Positions 1-6,845 of a stretch of 9,508 nt of DNA are shown here, piece after piece. The translations under genes were made by a program, and so were the position numbers. How positions within the stretch are numbered: the first letter of the stretch is position 1; every line of letters starts with the position of its first letter. The DNA lies in the NCBI GenBank assembly GCA_050011635.1, contig JBEKIU010000164.1, positions 1 to 9,508 on the forward strand, given 5' to 3'. Below the pieces are notes generated by a model that saw only the letters and a list, made by a program, of their open reading frames with translations, searched no databases and was not told where the DNA came from. This stretch comes from Bog-756 sp050011635 (GTDB taxonomy: Bacteria > Actinomycetota > Acidimicrobiia > Acidimicrobiales > RAAP-2).

Positions 1-2069
1 CTTTCTGGTGGGAGGGTGTTGACGGCACTGCCGTGCCCGCCTACCGCATCCCGTACGAATATGCGACTGAGGGGAAGCACGAGGACGAGGTGATCCGCAA
101 GAGGAGTGTGGAGCTCCTCGAACGGAGCAGCGAGCTCGGCTATCCGCTCATGGCTTTCTTCGGTGTGGGCGACCATGGCGGAGGACCGACCCGCCTGGCT
201 ATGGGCACCATCCGCGAGCTGTCGATGTCCAGCGAGGGGTCGGTTGCCTTCAGCAGCCCGCCTGCCTATTTCGAGAGCCTGAGCGAGGCCCTGGCCCGTG
301 GCCGAGCGGAGCTCCCGCGGGTCAACGGCGAGCTCCAGTGGCATGCTGTCGGCTGCTACTCGGTCCGGGCCTCGCTCAAGCGGGCGAATGCCCGGGCCGA
401 GGACGCGCTGGCGACGGCGGAGAAGATGGCCGAGCTGTGCCGCATGTTGACCGGGCGCATGGTCGATGTCGGGGCGGAGCTGGCCGAAGCCTGGCGCGGC
501 GTGCTGTTCGCCCAGTTCCATGACGCCCTGGGAGGAACCTGCACCAACCCGGCCAATGTCGTCGTCGAGCAGTCGCTGGCCTCTGCCGAGGCCCGAGCCG
601 ACCGTGTGGCCACCCTGGCTGCCCATACCATCGTCGAGTCGGTCGACACCTGGGTCGACGGGGCCGAGCATGCCGAGGGCATCCAATCGGCCATCTCCGG
701 GATGCCTGTGCCCATGATCGTGTTCAACCCTCTGTCCTGGCCTGTCACGGGGACTGTGTCCATTCCCCACCCGATGGCCGTGGCCACCTCGGCATCGGGC
801 CACCGGCAACCGGTGCAACAGATCCCCTCGGGGGAAGTGACCCACAGCCCAACGCGCAGCCTGACGCAGGTGTCGGTTCCCGCATTCGGCTACCGCCGGT
901 ACTGGCTTCACGTTGTCGATCCCGATCCGGGCGCAGCAACCGGGGACGCTCCGCCGGCTGCGGCCGTCACCGATGACCCGGCCGGCCCCACCCTGGCCAA
1001 CGGACTCCTTCGAGCTGTCGTCGATCCGAGGACCGGTGCTCTGGCCAGTCTGATGGTGACAACCGAGGAGGAGACCGGGTGGGAGCTCATCGCGGAAGGT
1101 GGTGTGCTCCCCGTGGTGATCGGTGACGTCAGTGACACGTGGTCGCACGGGACGGTCCGCTACCAGGGCGAGGAGCGAGGAGGCGACCTGGTGGGCGTGG
1201 CCGTCGTCGAGGAGGGCCCGGTTCGGTCCACCATCAGGAGCACCTGGTCGCTGGCCCACTCGACCGTGCTCCAAGAGGTGTCCTTGTACCAGGGGCGTCC
1301 GTTCGTGGAGCTGCGCCTCACCATCGACTGGCACGAGTCGTGCCAGCTCATGAAGGTGGTGGTCCCGACCACGATCGTCGAACCCTCCAGTGCGGCGGGC
1401 GCTCCGTACGGTTTCGTCGAGCGACCCTGTTCGGGCCACGAGGAGCCCATGGTGCACTGGATCGACCTCTCCGACGGACGCCGAGGAGTGGCCGTCACCT
1501 CCGATGGGGCGGGAGGCTACGACGCACTCGGCGCGCGCCTGCGTCTCACCGTCCTTCGGAGCCCCAGGGTTGCCGACCACGGCTGGGGCTGGGGCAACGA
1601 TGATCCCGTTGCCTATCCGGTTACCGACCAGGGGCTCCACCAGTTGCGCTTCCGTCTCACACCGCACCTGGGAACGTGGGCCGACGCAGAGGTGGCCCGG
1701 ATGGCCGAAGAACAACGGGTGGCGTTACCCGTCGTCCTCGACACCTGGCACCGTGGCCGCCTCGGGCCAGAAGCCAGCGCCATCGAGGTGGGTGGCGCTG
1801 GCGTCGTGGTGCCGGTGGTCAAACGGGCCGAGATGGGAACGGGTGCCGTGCTGCGGGTGTGGGAGGTGGCCGGAAGGCCGAGCCGGGCCCGGGTGTCGCT
1901 TCCCGTGCAGGACCGGTCGTGGGCGGGCGACCTCGCTCCCCATCAGGTGCGTACCATCTTCGTGCCCGACGATCCGATGGGATCGGTGTGCGACCTGGAC
2001 ATCCCGGAGCTTGGCCTCGGAGTCCCATCCGCACCACCTCCGCCGGTGACGGGCGGAGGACGGTCGTGA
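1..2069 (+). CDS. Alpha-mannosidase, glycoside hydrolase family 38 (5'-truncated by window edge)
   Basis: The reading frame is open from the first bases (FWWEGVDGTAV precedes the first in-window GTG at 33), so the gene begins upstream and the GTG is not its start. Family hallmarks visible are FWWEG.DG near the edge, GVGDHGGGPT at about 162-191, and QFHDALGGT at about 516-542. The His at 519-521 of that last motif matches the conserved metal-binding His of GH38 enzymes. The long C-terminal part, from about 700 on, fits the beta-sandwich domains that follow the catalytic barrel and helical bundle. GH38 enzymes are zinc-dependent retaining exo-mannosidases acting on alpha-linked mannosides. The N-terminal catalytic domain with the nucleophile Asp and the other metal ligands lies outside the window and cannot be checked. 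No signal peptide can be judged. The stop codon overlaps the start of the SIS gene, so the two are co-transcribed and probably translationally coupled. Family assignment is firm; the substrate is unknown. Confidence 0.93.
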   Translation, partial: FWWEGVDGTAVPAYRIPYEYATEGKHEDEVIRKRSVELLERSSELGYPLMAFFGVGDHGGGPTRLAMGTIRELSMSSEGSVAFSSPPAYFESLSEALARGRAELPRVNGELQWHAVGCYSVRASLKRANARAEDALATAEKMAELCRMLTGRMVDVGAELAEAWRGVLFAQFHDALGGTCTNPANVVVEQSLASAEARADRVATLAAHTIVESVDTWVDGAEHAEGIQSAISGMPVPMIVFNPLSWPVTGTVSIPHPMAVATSASGHRQPVQQIPSGEVTHSPTRSLTQVSVPAFGYRRYWLHVVDPDPGAATGDAPPAAAVTDDPAGPTLANGLLRAVVDPRTGALASLMVTTEEETGWELIAEGGVLPVVIGDVSDTWSHGTVRYQGEERGGDLVGVAVVEEGPVRSTIRSTWSLAHSTVLQEVSLYQGRPFVELRLTIDWHESCQLMKVVVPTTIVEPSSAAGAPYGFVERPCSGHEEPMVHWIDLSDGRRGVAVTSDGAGGYDALGARLRLTVLRSPRVADHGWGWGNDDPVAYPVTDQGLHQLRFRLTPHLGTWADAEVARMAEEQRVALPVVLDTWHRGRLGPEASAIEVGGAGVVVPVVKRAEMGTGAVLRVWEVAGRPSRARVSLPVQDRSWAGDLAPHQVRTIFVPDDPMGSVCDLDIPELGLGVPSAPPPPVTGGGRS
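2055..2060 (+). promoter_or_regulatory. Ribosome binding site of the SIS gene
   Basis: GGAGGA lies five bases before the GTG at 2066, inside the last codons of the mannosidase gene. It decides the start of the SIS gene, because its frame is also open far upstream without a comparable site. Confidence 0.75.
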
Positions 2070-2719
2070 GGACGCGGCCGGCACGTTTTGCCGGTCTGTT
2101 CGAGCGCCACGCCGAGCTCCGGCCGATCGCCGCCCAGCTCGACGCGGCCTTCGGTCTCCTCGTCCGGACCTACGAAGGGCGAGGGACCGTGTACGTCGGT
2201 GGGAACGGCGGGAGCGCGGCCGATTCGGAACACATCGTGGGAGAACTGATGAAGGGGATGGAACGTCGTCGCCCCCTCACAGACAGTATGCGCAGCGCCC
2301 TGACCGCGGCCGCCCCTGTCGGCTTCGACGAGGATGCGACCTACCTGGCCGACCGGCTCGAGCGGGCTCTCCCCACGGTGAGCCTCACCAGCCAGACCGC
2401 CCTCATCTCGGCGGTGGCCAATGACACCGCAGGCGACATGTCGTTTGCGCAGCAGGTCCACGGCTATGGCCGGCCGGGCGATACGTTTTGGGCACTTTCG
2501 ACATCGGGACGGTCCCGCAATGTCGTGCTCGCCGCCATCGCCGCACGGGCGGTGGGGGTGGGGGTGCTGGCGCTGACGGGCGACCCCGGTGAGCCTCTCG
2601 GGCCACTCGCCGATGTGTGGGTACGGGTCCCGACGGCGGACGTGGCCGGTGCCCAAGAGCTCCACCTGGCCGTCTACCATGCGATGTGCGTTGCGTTGGA
2701 AGAGGAATTCTTCGGGTGA
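2066..2719 (+). CDS. SIS-domain sugar-phosphate isomerase, phosphoheptose isomerase (GmhA)-like
   Basis: This 217-residue protein is a single SIS domain. GNGGSAADSEH (residues 46-56) with Glu60 in GEL, ANDTAGDMSFAQQV (118-131), STSGRSRNV (145-153) and QELHLAVYH (197-205) follow the order of D-sedoheptulose-7-phosphate isomerase. Glu60 and His200 or His205 sit where GmhA has its catalytic Glu and His, so an active aldose/ketose phosphate isomerase is plausible. A segment at about 68-106 makes it somewhat longer than E. coli GmhA. The start is GTG 2066: it has a good ribosome binding site and overlaps the mannosidase stop by four bases (GTGA), a typical coupling arrangement. Pairing with an alpha-mannosidase suggests a mannose- or heptose-containing glycan pathway, but that is inference. 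It could act on another ketose phosphate. The SIS fold is certain; the exact substrate is not. Confidence 0.88.
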   Translation: MRTRPARFAGLFERHAELRPIAAQLDAAFGLLVRTYEGRGTVYVGGNGGSAADSEHIVGELMKGMERRRPLTDSMRSALTAAAPVGFDEDATYLADRLERALPTVSLTSQTALISAVANDTAGDMSFAQQVHGYGRPGDTFWALSTSGRSRNVVLAAIAARAVGVGVLALTGDPGEPLGPLADVWVRVPTADVAGAQELHLAVYHAMCVALEEEFFG

Positions 2720-2740
2720 TTCCTGCTGTGGTTCCCCGAC

Positions 2741-2744
2741 GGAG
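2741..2744 (+). promoter_or_regulatory. Weak ribosome binding site of the FHA gene
   Basis: GGAG lies 12 bases before GTG 2757, a longer spacing than usual. The FHA frame has a stop codon at 2751-2753, so translation cannot start further upstream; GTG 2757 is the earliest possible start. Confidence 0.45.
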
Positions 2745-2756
2745 TGGTCCTGATCA

Positions 2757-3641
2757 GTGCTGACGGTTCTTGCTGCGCTGGTCGTGGTGGCCGGCGCCGG
2801 ATTCTGGGCCTTCCAATTCAGGAGGTACGGGTTCGTCTCCCCGGTCTGTGCCTTCTACAGGTTGGTTGCCCTCCTCCCGTCCGGGCTGAGGGGCCATGTC
2901 AGCCCGCCGAAGTTCGGCGCCCTCCAGCGCCTGACCGTCGCGGAGATCGCCCGGACCCGCTCCACCTCGAAGGCCAGGGTCGTCAACGTCCCCCACCACT
3001 TCGGTGTCGCCCTCTCCGGCCGCGATTGGAACACGGTCAAAGAGAGTCCCGGGTTCTTCCTCTCCGATACGGCCGTTGCTGCCGAAGAGCTCGCCGTGAA
3101 GCGGGGCTGGGGCATCGAGGTGCATCTGGCGCTGTCCTGGGTCGAACGAGCCGACGTCCCGACCGGCCATCCCTCCGTGGTTCCGATGGGTAGAGGGCGA
3201 ACAGCGGAGTCGGACTCGCCGAACCATTTCGTCACGGTCAACGGTCCCGCCGGTCGGGGTCCGCCAGAAGCCGGGCACAGGCGCCCAGAAGGGCTCGGGA
3301 GCGACGCTGAAGGCTTCGAGCGAGCCGGGTCGGAGGTCGATGTCGGGGCCCCGATCCTCGTCCTCCAGCCGCTCGAGGAGGACGCGCCCACCATCCACAT
3401 GCCACCGCACATGCGCAAGCTTCTCATCGGCCGGGACCACAATGCCGACGTGGTCATCGACCACAGTGAGATCTCGCGGCGTCAGTGCGAGATCGAGCGG
3501 CTCGACGACGGGTTCGTGGTCCGCGACCTGGGCTCCACCAACGGGACGCGGGTGAACGGCGCGGTCGTCACTGCGGGGACCATGCTCGCCCCTGGCGACG
3601 TCTTGGAATTGGCGCGGTCCGTCTCGTACAGGCGCAGATGA
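2757..3641 (+). CDS. Membrane-anchored FHA-domain protein with DUF3662-like N-terminal region
   Basis: This 294-residue protein has three parts. Residues 2-20 form a hydrophobic helix followed by RR, predicting one membrane anchor with the rest in the cytoplasm. Residues about 50-138 resemble the DUF3662 domain of actinobacterial FhaA proteins: a VAEIAR segment, then VPHHFGVALSGRDW, an AxxxGW segment and a hydrophobic strand ending in TG. Residues about 222-294 are a forkhead-associated domain with IGR (224-226), SRRQ (240-243), DLGSTNGTRVNG (257-268) and LAPGD (277-281). FHA domains bind phosphothreonine peptides, usually products of Ser/Thr kinases such as PknA/PknB. The Arg, Ser and Asn of the binding loops are present; the structural His usually found in the SRxH motif is Gln243. 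The linker at 140-195 is polar and probably disordered. The gene lies 37 bp after the SIS gene and 105 bp before the S11-like gene. FHA is certain; DUF3662 is moderately supported. Confidence 0.85.
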   Translation: MLTVLAALVVVAGAGFWAFQFRRYGFVSPVCAFYRLVALLPSGLRGHVSPPKFGALQRLTVAEIARTRSTSKARVVNVPHHFGVALSGRDWNTVKESPGFFLSDTAVAAEELAVKRGWGIEVHLALSWVERADVPTGHPSVVPMGRGRTAESDSPNHFVTVNGPAGRGPPEAGHRRPEGLGSDAEGFERAGSEVDVGAPILVLQPLEEDAPTIHMPPHMRKLLIGRDHNADVVIDHSEISRRQCEIERLDDGFVVRDLGSTNGTRVNGAVVTAGTMLAPGDVLELARSVSYRRR

Positions 3642-3649
3642 GGTCTGGT

Positions 3650-3706
3650 GGACCGTCCGTACTGCGAACTGGCACGGCACCACACGGCGCCGGACGTGAA
3701 CGGTCC
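3650..3706. repeat. Interrupted inverted repeat in the gap between the FHA and S11-like genes
   Basis: GGACCGT at 3650-3656 is exactly inverted as ACGGTCC at 3700-3706. The 43 bases between contain the 8-base palindrome CGGCGCCG (3685-3692). The arms could form the base of a long RNA stem or be two half-sites for a regulator. No T-tract follows, so this is not a standard intrinsic terminator. In DNA this GC-rich a 7-base match can occur by chance. Confidence 0.35.
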
Positions 3707-3732
3707 GACCCGAAGGAGCTCCCAACGGTTGC

Positions 3733-3738
3733 TACGGT
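3733..3738 (+). promoter_or_regulatory. Possible -10 element for a leaderless transcript of the S11-like gene
   Basis: TACGGT fits the actinobacterial TANNNT -10 pattern and ends eight bases before ATG 3747, so transcription would start at or next to the start codon. There is no ribosome binding site at a usable distance; the nearest AAGGAG (3713-3718) is 28 bases away. A leaderless mRNA would explain that. No clear -35 element is seen, so this is only suggestive. Confidence 0.4.
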
Positions 3739-3746
3739 GACCGAAA

Positions 3747-5090
3747 ATGGCTGACGGGTACGGGTCGAGAAGAGGGACGGAGCCCACCCGTCACCGCCAC
3801 CGGCGCTCCTCGGCGAGCGAGGAGCGCCTGCGCGCCCTGGGTGAGCGCATCCCGGTGAGCCCCGATGAGCTCGAATACGTCGAGGGGCGGAGGGTGGCGC
3901 GCCACCGGCTCGTGGTCGTCGGGGCGATTCTGGTCGTGCTGGTGGCGCTGGCCGGTGTTCGCTGGTTCGGCCCGGTTCCCCCTCCGACGTTCGTCTCGAC
4001 CTTGTCGTCGTCGGTGCGGCTTCCGGGCCCGTTGCCATCATTGCCCTGGCCAACCACGGGCGCGGCGGCACTGGGGGTGGAGGGAGCCGGGAGCCTGGGA
4101 AGTGTGGGGGGCAGCCACCCGGCCCCGATCGCCGGGCTGGCCGCGGTCATGACCGCCTTTGTGGTCCTCAGGGACCATCCCCTCACCGCCGGTGCCGACG
4201 GGCCGGCCATCCCGGTGACGACGGCGACGAGCGCCGCCGCCGAGGCCGAGGCGGCGTCCCAGCAGTCGGTTGTCCCGGTGGCAGCAGGCGAGACGCTGAC
4301 CGAGCGACAGGCCCTTGAAGGACTCCTCGTGGCCCAGGGCAACGACATGGCCACCCTGTTGGCCGATTGGGACGCCGGGAGCGGGCCCGCCTTCGTCGGC
4401 AAGATGAACGCCGCTGCGCACGCCCTCGGACTCGATTCGACCACGTTTACGGATCCGAGCGGGCTCGACACGGGCACGGTGAGCACGCCGACCGATCTGA
4501 TCAGGCTGGGTGAGGCAGCCATGGCCGTTCCCACCTTCGCCCAGATCGTGGCCATGGCCCAGGTCACCCTCCCGCTGGCCGGACTCGTGTACAACCTGGA
4601 CGCCGACCTGGGTCAGAGTGGGATCGTCGGCATCAAGACCGGTTCCGATTCGGCTGCGGGCGGATGCTTCCTGTTCCAGTCGGAAGAGACCGTGGACGGG
4701 AAGGTCCTGACCCTCGTGGGTGCGGTGCTCGGTCAAGAGGGGGAGAGCCCGAACACGGCGGCCCTGGATGCCGCCGTAGGTCTCGTGAATGCCGCCTTCG
4801 CCGGAGCGGGCACGTTCGGGACCCTCCTTCCCGCGGGAAGCGTCGGGCGGATCACCGCGCCATGGGGTCCGTCGGTGGCGGTGACGGCGGGCACCGCGAG
4901 CGTGGTCGGCTGGCCCGGGCTGACCGTACCCGCTCGCGTCCACGTCGAGACGTTGCCGTCGGCCATCCCCGCCGGGGCGGAGATCGGCGTCCTCCATGCC
5001 GACCTCGGTGGCCAGGTCATCGATCTCGTCCTGCGTGTCTCCCGTCCGCTCCACGGCCCCTCGGCGTTCTGGCGGCTGACCCGCCTGTAG
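3747..5090 (+). CDS. D-alanyl-D-alanine carboxypeptidase (peptidase S11) homologue, probably catalytically inactive
   Basis: This 447-residue protein has an Arg-rich cytoplasmic tail (1-53), one hydrophobic helix (about 55-73), and an extracytoplasmic region matching the PBP5-type S11 fold. The SxxK motif region reads PIAGLAAVMTA (127-137) where active enzymes read like IASLTKIMTA, so nucleophile Ser becomes Gly130 and Lys becomes Ala133. The SxN motif reads LLVAQGND (193-200), with Ser replaced by Gln197. KTG is intact (297-299). Spacings of 67 and 100 residues are close to E. coli PBP5 (Ser44, Ser110, Lys213), so the alignment is sound. GETLTERQALEGLL (181-194) and LGLDSTTFTDPSGLD (227-241) are also typical. 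Residues about 357-435 look like a beta-rich C-terminal domain. Without Ser and Lys, acyl-enzyme chemistry and penicillin binding are not expected. It may bind peptidoglycan stems or a partner. No frameshift or stop is seen and codon usage is normal, so it is a maintained gene. No close ribosome binding site is visible. Confidence 0.88.
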   Translation: MADGYGSRRGTEPTRHRHRRSSASEERLRALGERIPVSPDELEYVEGRRVARHRLVVVGAILVVLVALAGVRWFGPVPPPTFVSTLSSSVRLPGPLPSLPWPTTGAAALGVEGAGSLGSVGGSHPAPIAGLAAVMTAFVVLRDHPLTAGADGPAIPVTTATSAAAEAEAASQQSVVPVAAGETLTERQALEGLLVAQGNDMATLLADWDAGSGPAFVGKMNAAAHALGLDSTTFTDPSGLDTGTVSTPTDLIRLGEAAMAVPTFAQIVAMAQVTLPLAGLVYNLDADLGQSGIVGIKTGSDSAAGGCFLFQSEETVDGKVLTLVGAVLGQEGESPNTAALDAAVGLVNAAFAGAGTFGTLLPAGSVGRITAPWGPSVAVTAGTASVVGWPGLTVPARVHVETLPSAIPAGAEIGVLHADLGGQVIDLVLRVSRPLHGPSAFWRLTRL

Positions 5091-5288
5091 ACCCTGAGCG
5101 GACGGACCGGCGGTCTCTGGCCGGGACACGAGACAGGCTGTGGAGTGACCTAAGGTCCCTGGCCGGAAGATGGTTGGCCGGTGGGTCATGATCATCGGCG
5201 TCAACGTTCGGTCCCTCTGTCGGAACGGAGGTCTGATGGGAGCAGAAGGTCGGTCTGAGGATTCTGGATCTTTGCGCAGGGCCGGCCC
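5091..5288. other. Intergenic region before the CYTH-CHAD gene
   Basis: This 198-bp stretch separates the S11-like gene from the CYTH-CHAD gene. It holds a short hairpin, GACC-GGC-GGTC (5105-5115), without a T-tract; a possible -10 hexamer TAAGGT (5151-5156); and a short reading frame that runs into the next start codon. No convincing intrinsic terminator is seen for the upstream gene. Confidence 0.6.
5151..5156 (+). promoter_or_regulatory. Possible -10 element upstream of the CYTH-CHAD gene
   Basis: TAAGGT fits the TANNNT pattern and lies inside a small dyad, GACC-TAA-GGTC (5147-5157). A transcript from it would start near 5163 and include the short reading frame. No good -35 element is seen. 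Confidence 0.3.
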
Positions 5289-5292
5289 GTGA
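5236..5292 (+). CDS. Short leader reading frame overlapping the CYTH-CHAD start
   Basis: ATG 5236 follows GGAGG (5227-5231) with a four-base spacer and encodes the 18-residue peptide MGAEGRSEDSGSLRRAGP. Its TGA (5290-5292) overlaps the GTG start of the CYTH-CHAD gene (5289-5291) as GTGA, the same coupling arrangement used by the mannosidase/SIS and TldD/TldE pairs here. The frame is open further back, so two earlier ATGs (5188 and 5170) would give 34 or 40 residues, but their ribosome binding sites are weaker. The upstream limit is a stop at 5146-5148. The CYTH-CHAD start itself has no clear ribosome binding site, so ribosomes terminating here could deliver its initiation. No homology is recognised. 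It may be a translational-coupling leader rather than a functional peptide, and chance remains possible at this size. Confidence 0.5.
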   Translation: MGAEGRSEDSGSLRRAGP

Positions 5293-6845
5293 CCCGGGTC
5301 GCCGCCGATCCGGGTCACCTCGAGCGCGAGGTCAAGCTCGGGGTGGACCTCGACTTCGTGCTCCCCGACCTGACCGACGAGGTCGCAACGTCCCGACCGC
5401 AGATGCAACAGGCGATGCGCACGGCGTACTTCGACACGGCGGAGTTCCGGCTCTGGCGTCGGGGCATGACACTCCGTCATCGCACCGGAGACGAGCCAGG
5501 ATCCGGCACGTGGACGGCCAAGCTTCCTGCTCCGAGCGACGGGCCGACCCTGGACCGCACGGAGCTGTCGTGGCCCGGACCTCGGGATTCGCTGCCCGAG
5601 GAGGCGATCGGGCTGTTCCTCGGGATCACCCGCAGCTCCCCGCTCCATCAGATCGTCGAGCTGGTCACGACGAGGCGCCGTTTCCTTCTCCGCGATTCGG
5701 CAGGCGTGGCCCGCGGTGAGCTCGATGACGACACCGTCACCGTTGTCGGGGGAAACCGCGACGGCGTGTGCTTCCGCCAGATCGAGGTCGAGCTCGGACC
5801 GGGCGGGGATGTGCTGGCCGGCCGAGTCGTGAATCGACTGGTCAGCGCCGGCGCCCGTCCCGGCGGTGGGCAGAAGCTGGCCAAGGCTGTGGATCTCCCG
5901 GCGCCGTCGCGTCAGGGGACCCGGATCAACAAGGGCTCATCGATGGGGGATATTGCCCGCGCCGGCATTGTGACCGCGTTGGACCGCCTGCTCGACAATG
6001 ACTACCTTCTGCGGCTCGACCCCTCGAATCCATCGGTGGAGGGGATCCACCAGGCCCGCGTGGCCACCCGGCGTCTGCGCTCGCAATTGAAGATGATCGG
6101 ATCGGTGCTGGATCCCGTCTGGGTGGCTCAGATACGTGCCGAGCTCCGGTGGCTGGGCGAGCGACTCGGAACCGTTCGTGACGCTGACGTGCTGGCTCCC
6201 GTGCTTTCCGGTGGCGGCGATGGTTCCTCGTTTGACGCCGGAGGGCGCAGCGAGCTCCGCTCGGCCGCGGAAGCCGAACGACGGGGCCACTGTCGGGATC
6301 TGTCGGATGCCCTCTCCAGCGACCGCTACCTGGAGCTGCTCGACCGGCTCGCTGCGGCTGCTGAGCTGCCGCCGTTCGCCGAAGGCCGTCGTGGGAAGCG
6401 AGCGTCGTCGCCGGTCCGGCCCGCCGGCGAGGTCTTGCCCAAGCTGGTCCGGCACCGCTGGCGATCACTGCGCCGCGCCGTGAGGCGGGGCGGACGCCAT
6501 CCGAGCGACGCCGAGCTCCATGGGATGCGAATCCGGGCCAAGGAGCTCCGCTACGCGGCCGAAACGGCGGCACCGGTCATCGGCAAGGCAGCCCGCCGCA
6601 CCGCCACCGCGGCCGAGGAGGCTCAGAACGTCCTGGGCCGGCACCACGACGCCGTCACCGCCGAGGCATGGCTGCGAAACCGGGCCATGGAGGGCGCACC
6701 GGCAGCAAGCTATTCCGCCGGTCGTCTTGCCGCCCAGCAGGCCCGGTCACAACGCAGGCTCCGGCGCCGGTGGCGACCGGTCTGGCGAAGACTGGATCAC
6801 AAGAACGTTCGACGGTGGTTCTCCCGGCGCTCCCTCGATCGGTGA
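5289..6845 (+). CDS. CYTH-CHAD domain protein (polyphosphate- or phosphate-ligand-binding)
   Basis: This 518-residue protein has two domains. The CYTH (triphosphate tunnel) domain spans about 9-203, with the ExExK signature as E12-E14-K16, YFDT (47-50), MTLRHRTG (60-67), WTAKLP (75-80), a Glu/Asp strand at 144-148, QIEVEL (164-169) and QKLAK (195-199). The CHAD domain spans about 220-510. It has the basic histidine-bearing helices IHQARVATRRLRSQLK (253-268), GTVRDADVL (294-302), HGMRIRAKELRYAAE (411-425) and LGRHHDAVTAEAWL (449-462), and ends in a very Arg-rich tail (488-515). CYTH proteins hydrolyse or bind triphosphates with divalent metal, and CHAD domains bind inorganic polyphosphate. The charged residues are in place, so activity is plausible. 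The GTG start is required because ExExK lies only 12 residues in and a stop at 5256-5258 leaves no usable start between. It lacks its own clear ribosome binding site. The gene ends 31 bp from the convergent tldE-like gene. Confidence 0.92.
   Translation: MTRVAADPGHLEREVKLGVDLDFVLPDLTDEVATSRPQMQQAMRTAYFDTAEFRLWRRGMTLRHRTGDEPGSGTWTAKLPAPSDGPTLDRTELSWPGPRDSLPEEAIGLFLGITRSSPLHQIVELVTTRRRFLLRDSAGVARGELDDDTVTVVGGNRDGVCFRQIEVELGPGGDVLAGRVVNRLVSAGARPGGGQKLAKAVDLPAPSRQGTRINKGSSMGDIARAGIVTALDRLLDNDYLLRLDPSNPSVEGIHQARVATRRLRSQLKMIGSVLDPVWVAQIRAELRWLGERLGTVRDADVLAPVLSGGGDGSSFDAGGRSELRSAAEAERRGHCRDLSDALSSDRYLELLDRLAAAAELPPFAEGRRGKRASSPVRPAGEVLPKLVRHRWRSLRRAVRRGGRHPSDAELHGMRIRAKELRYAAETAAPVIGKAARRTATAAEEAQNVLGRHHDAVTAEAWLRNRAMEGAPAASYSAGRLAAQQARSQRRLRRRWRPVWRRLDHKNVRRWFSRRSLDR

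Noticed and set aside
1676..2065. Upstream extension of the SIS frame into the mannosidase gene
   Set aside because: The extension translates to Arg/Gly-rich shadow sequence. GTG 2066 has the ribosome binding site, the GTGA overlap and the right family length.
2754..3725. Minus-strand open frame of 323 codons over the FHA gene
   Set aside because: It exactly mirrors a gene with an unmistakable FHA domain and shows no family motif of its own.
5118..5181. Three copies of TGGCCGG (5118-5124, 5160-5166, 5175-5181) in the gap before the CYTH-CHAD gene
   Set aside because: Spacing is irregular and the word is short and common in GC-rich DNA; no evidence for an operator array.
4038..5648. Long open frame (536 codons) on the minus strand across the S11-like gene and the start of the CYTH-CHAD gene
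   Set aside because: It is antisense to two genes with clear family motifs, spans an intergenic gap, and its product is low-complexity Arg/Gly/Pro-rich with no recognisable domain, as expected for a GC-rich shadow frame.
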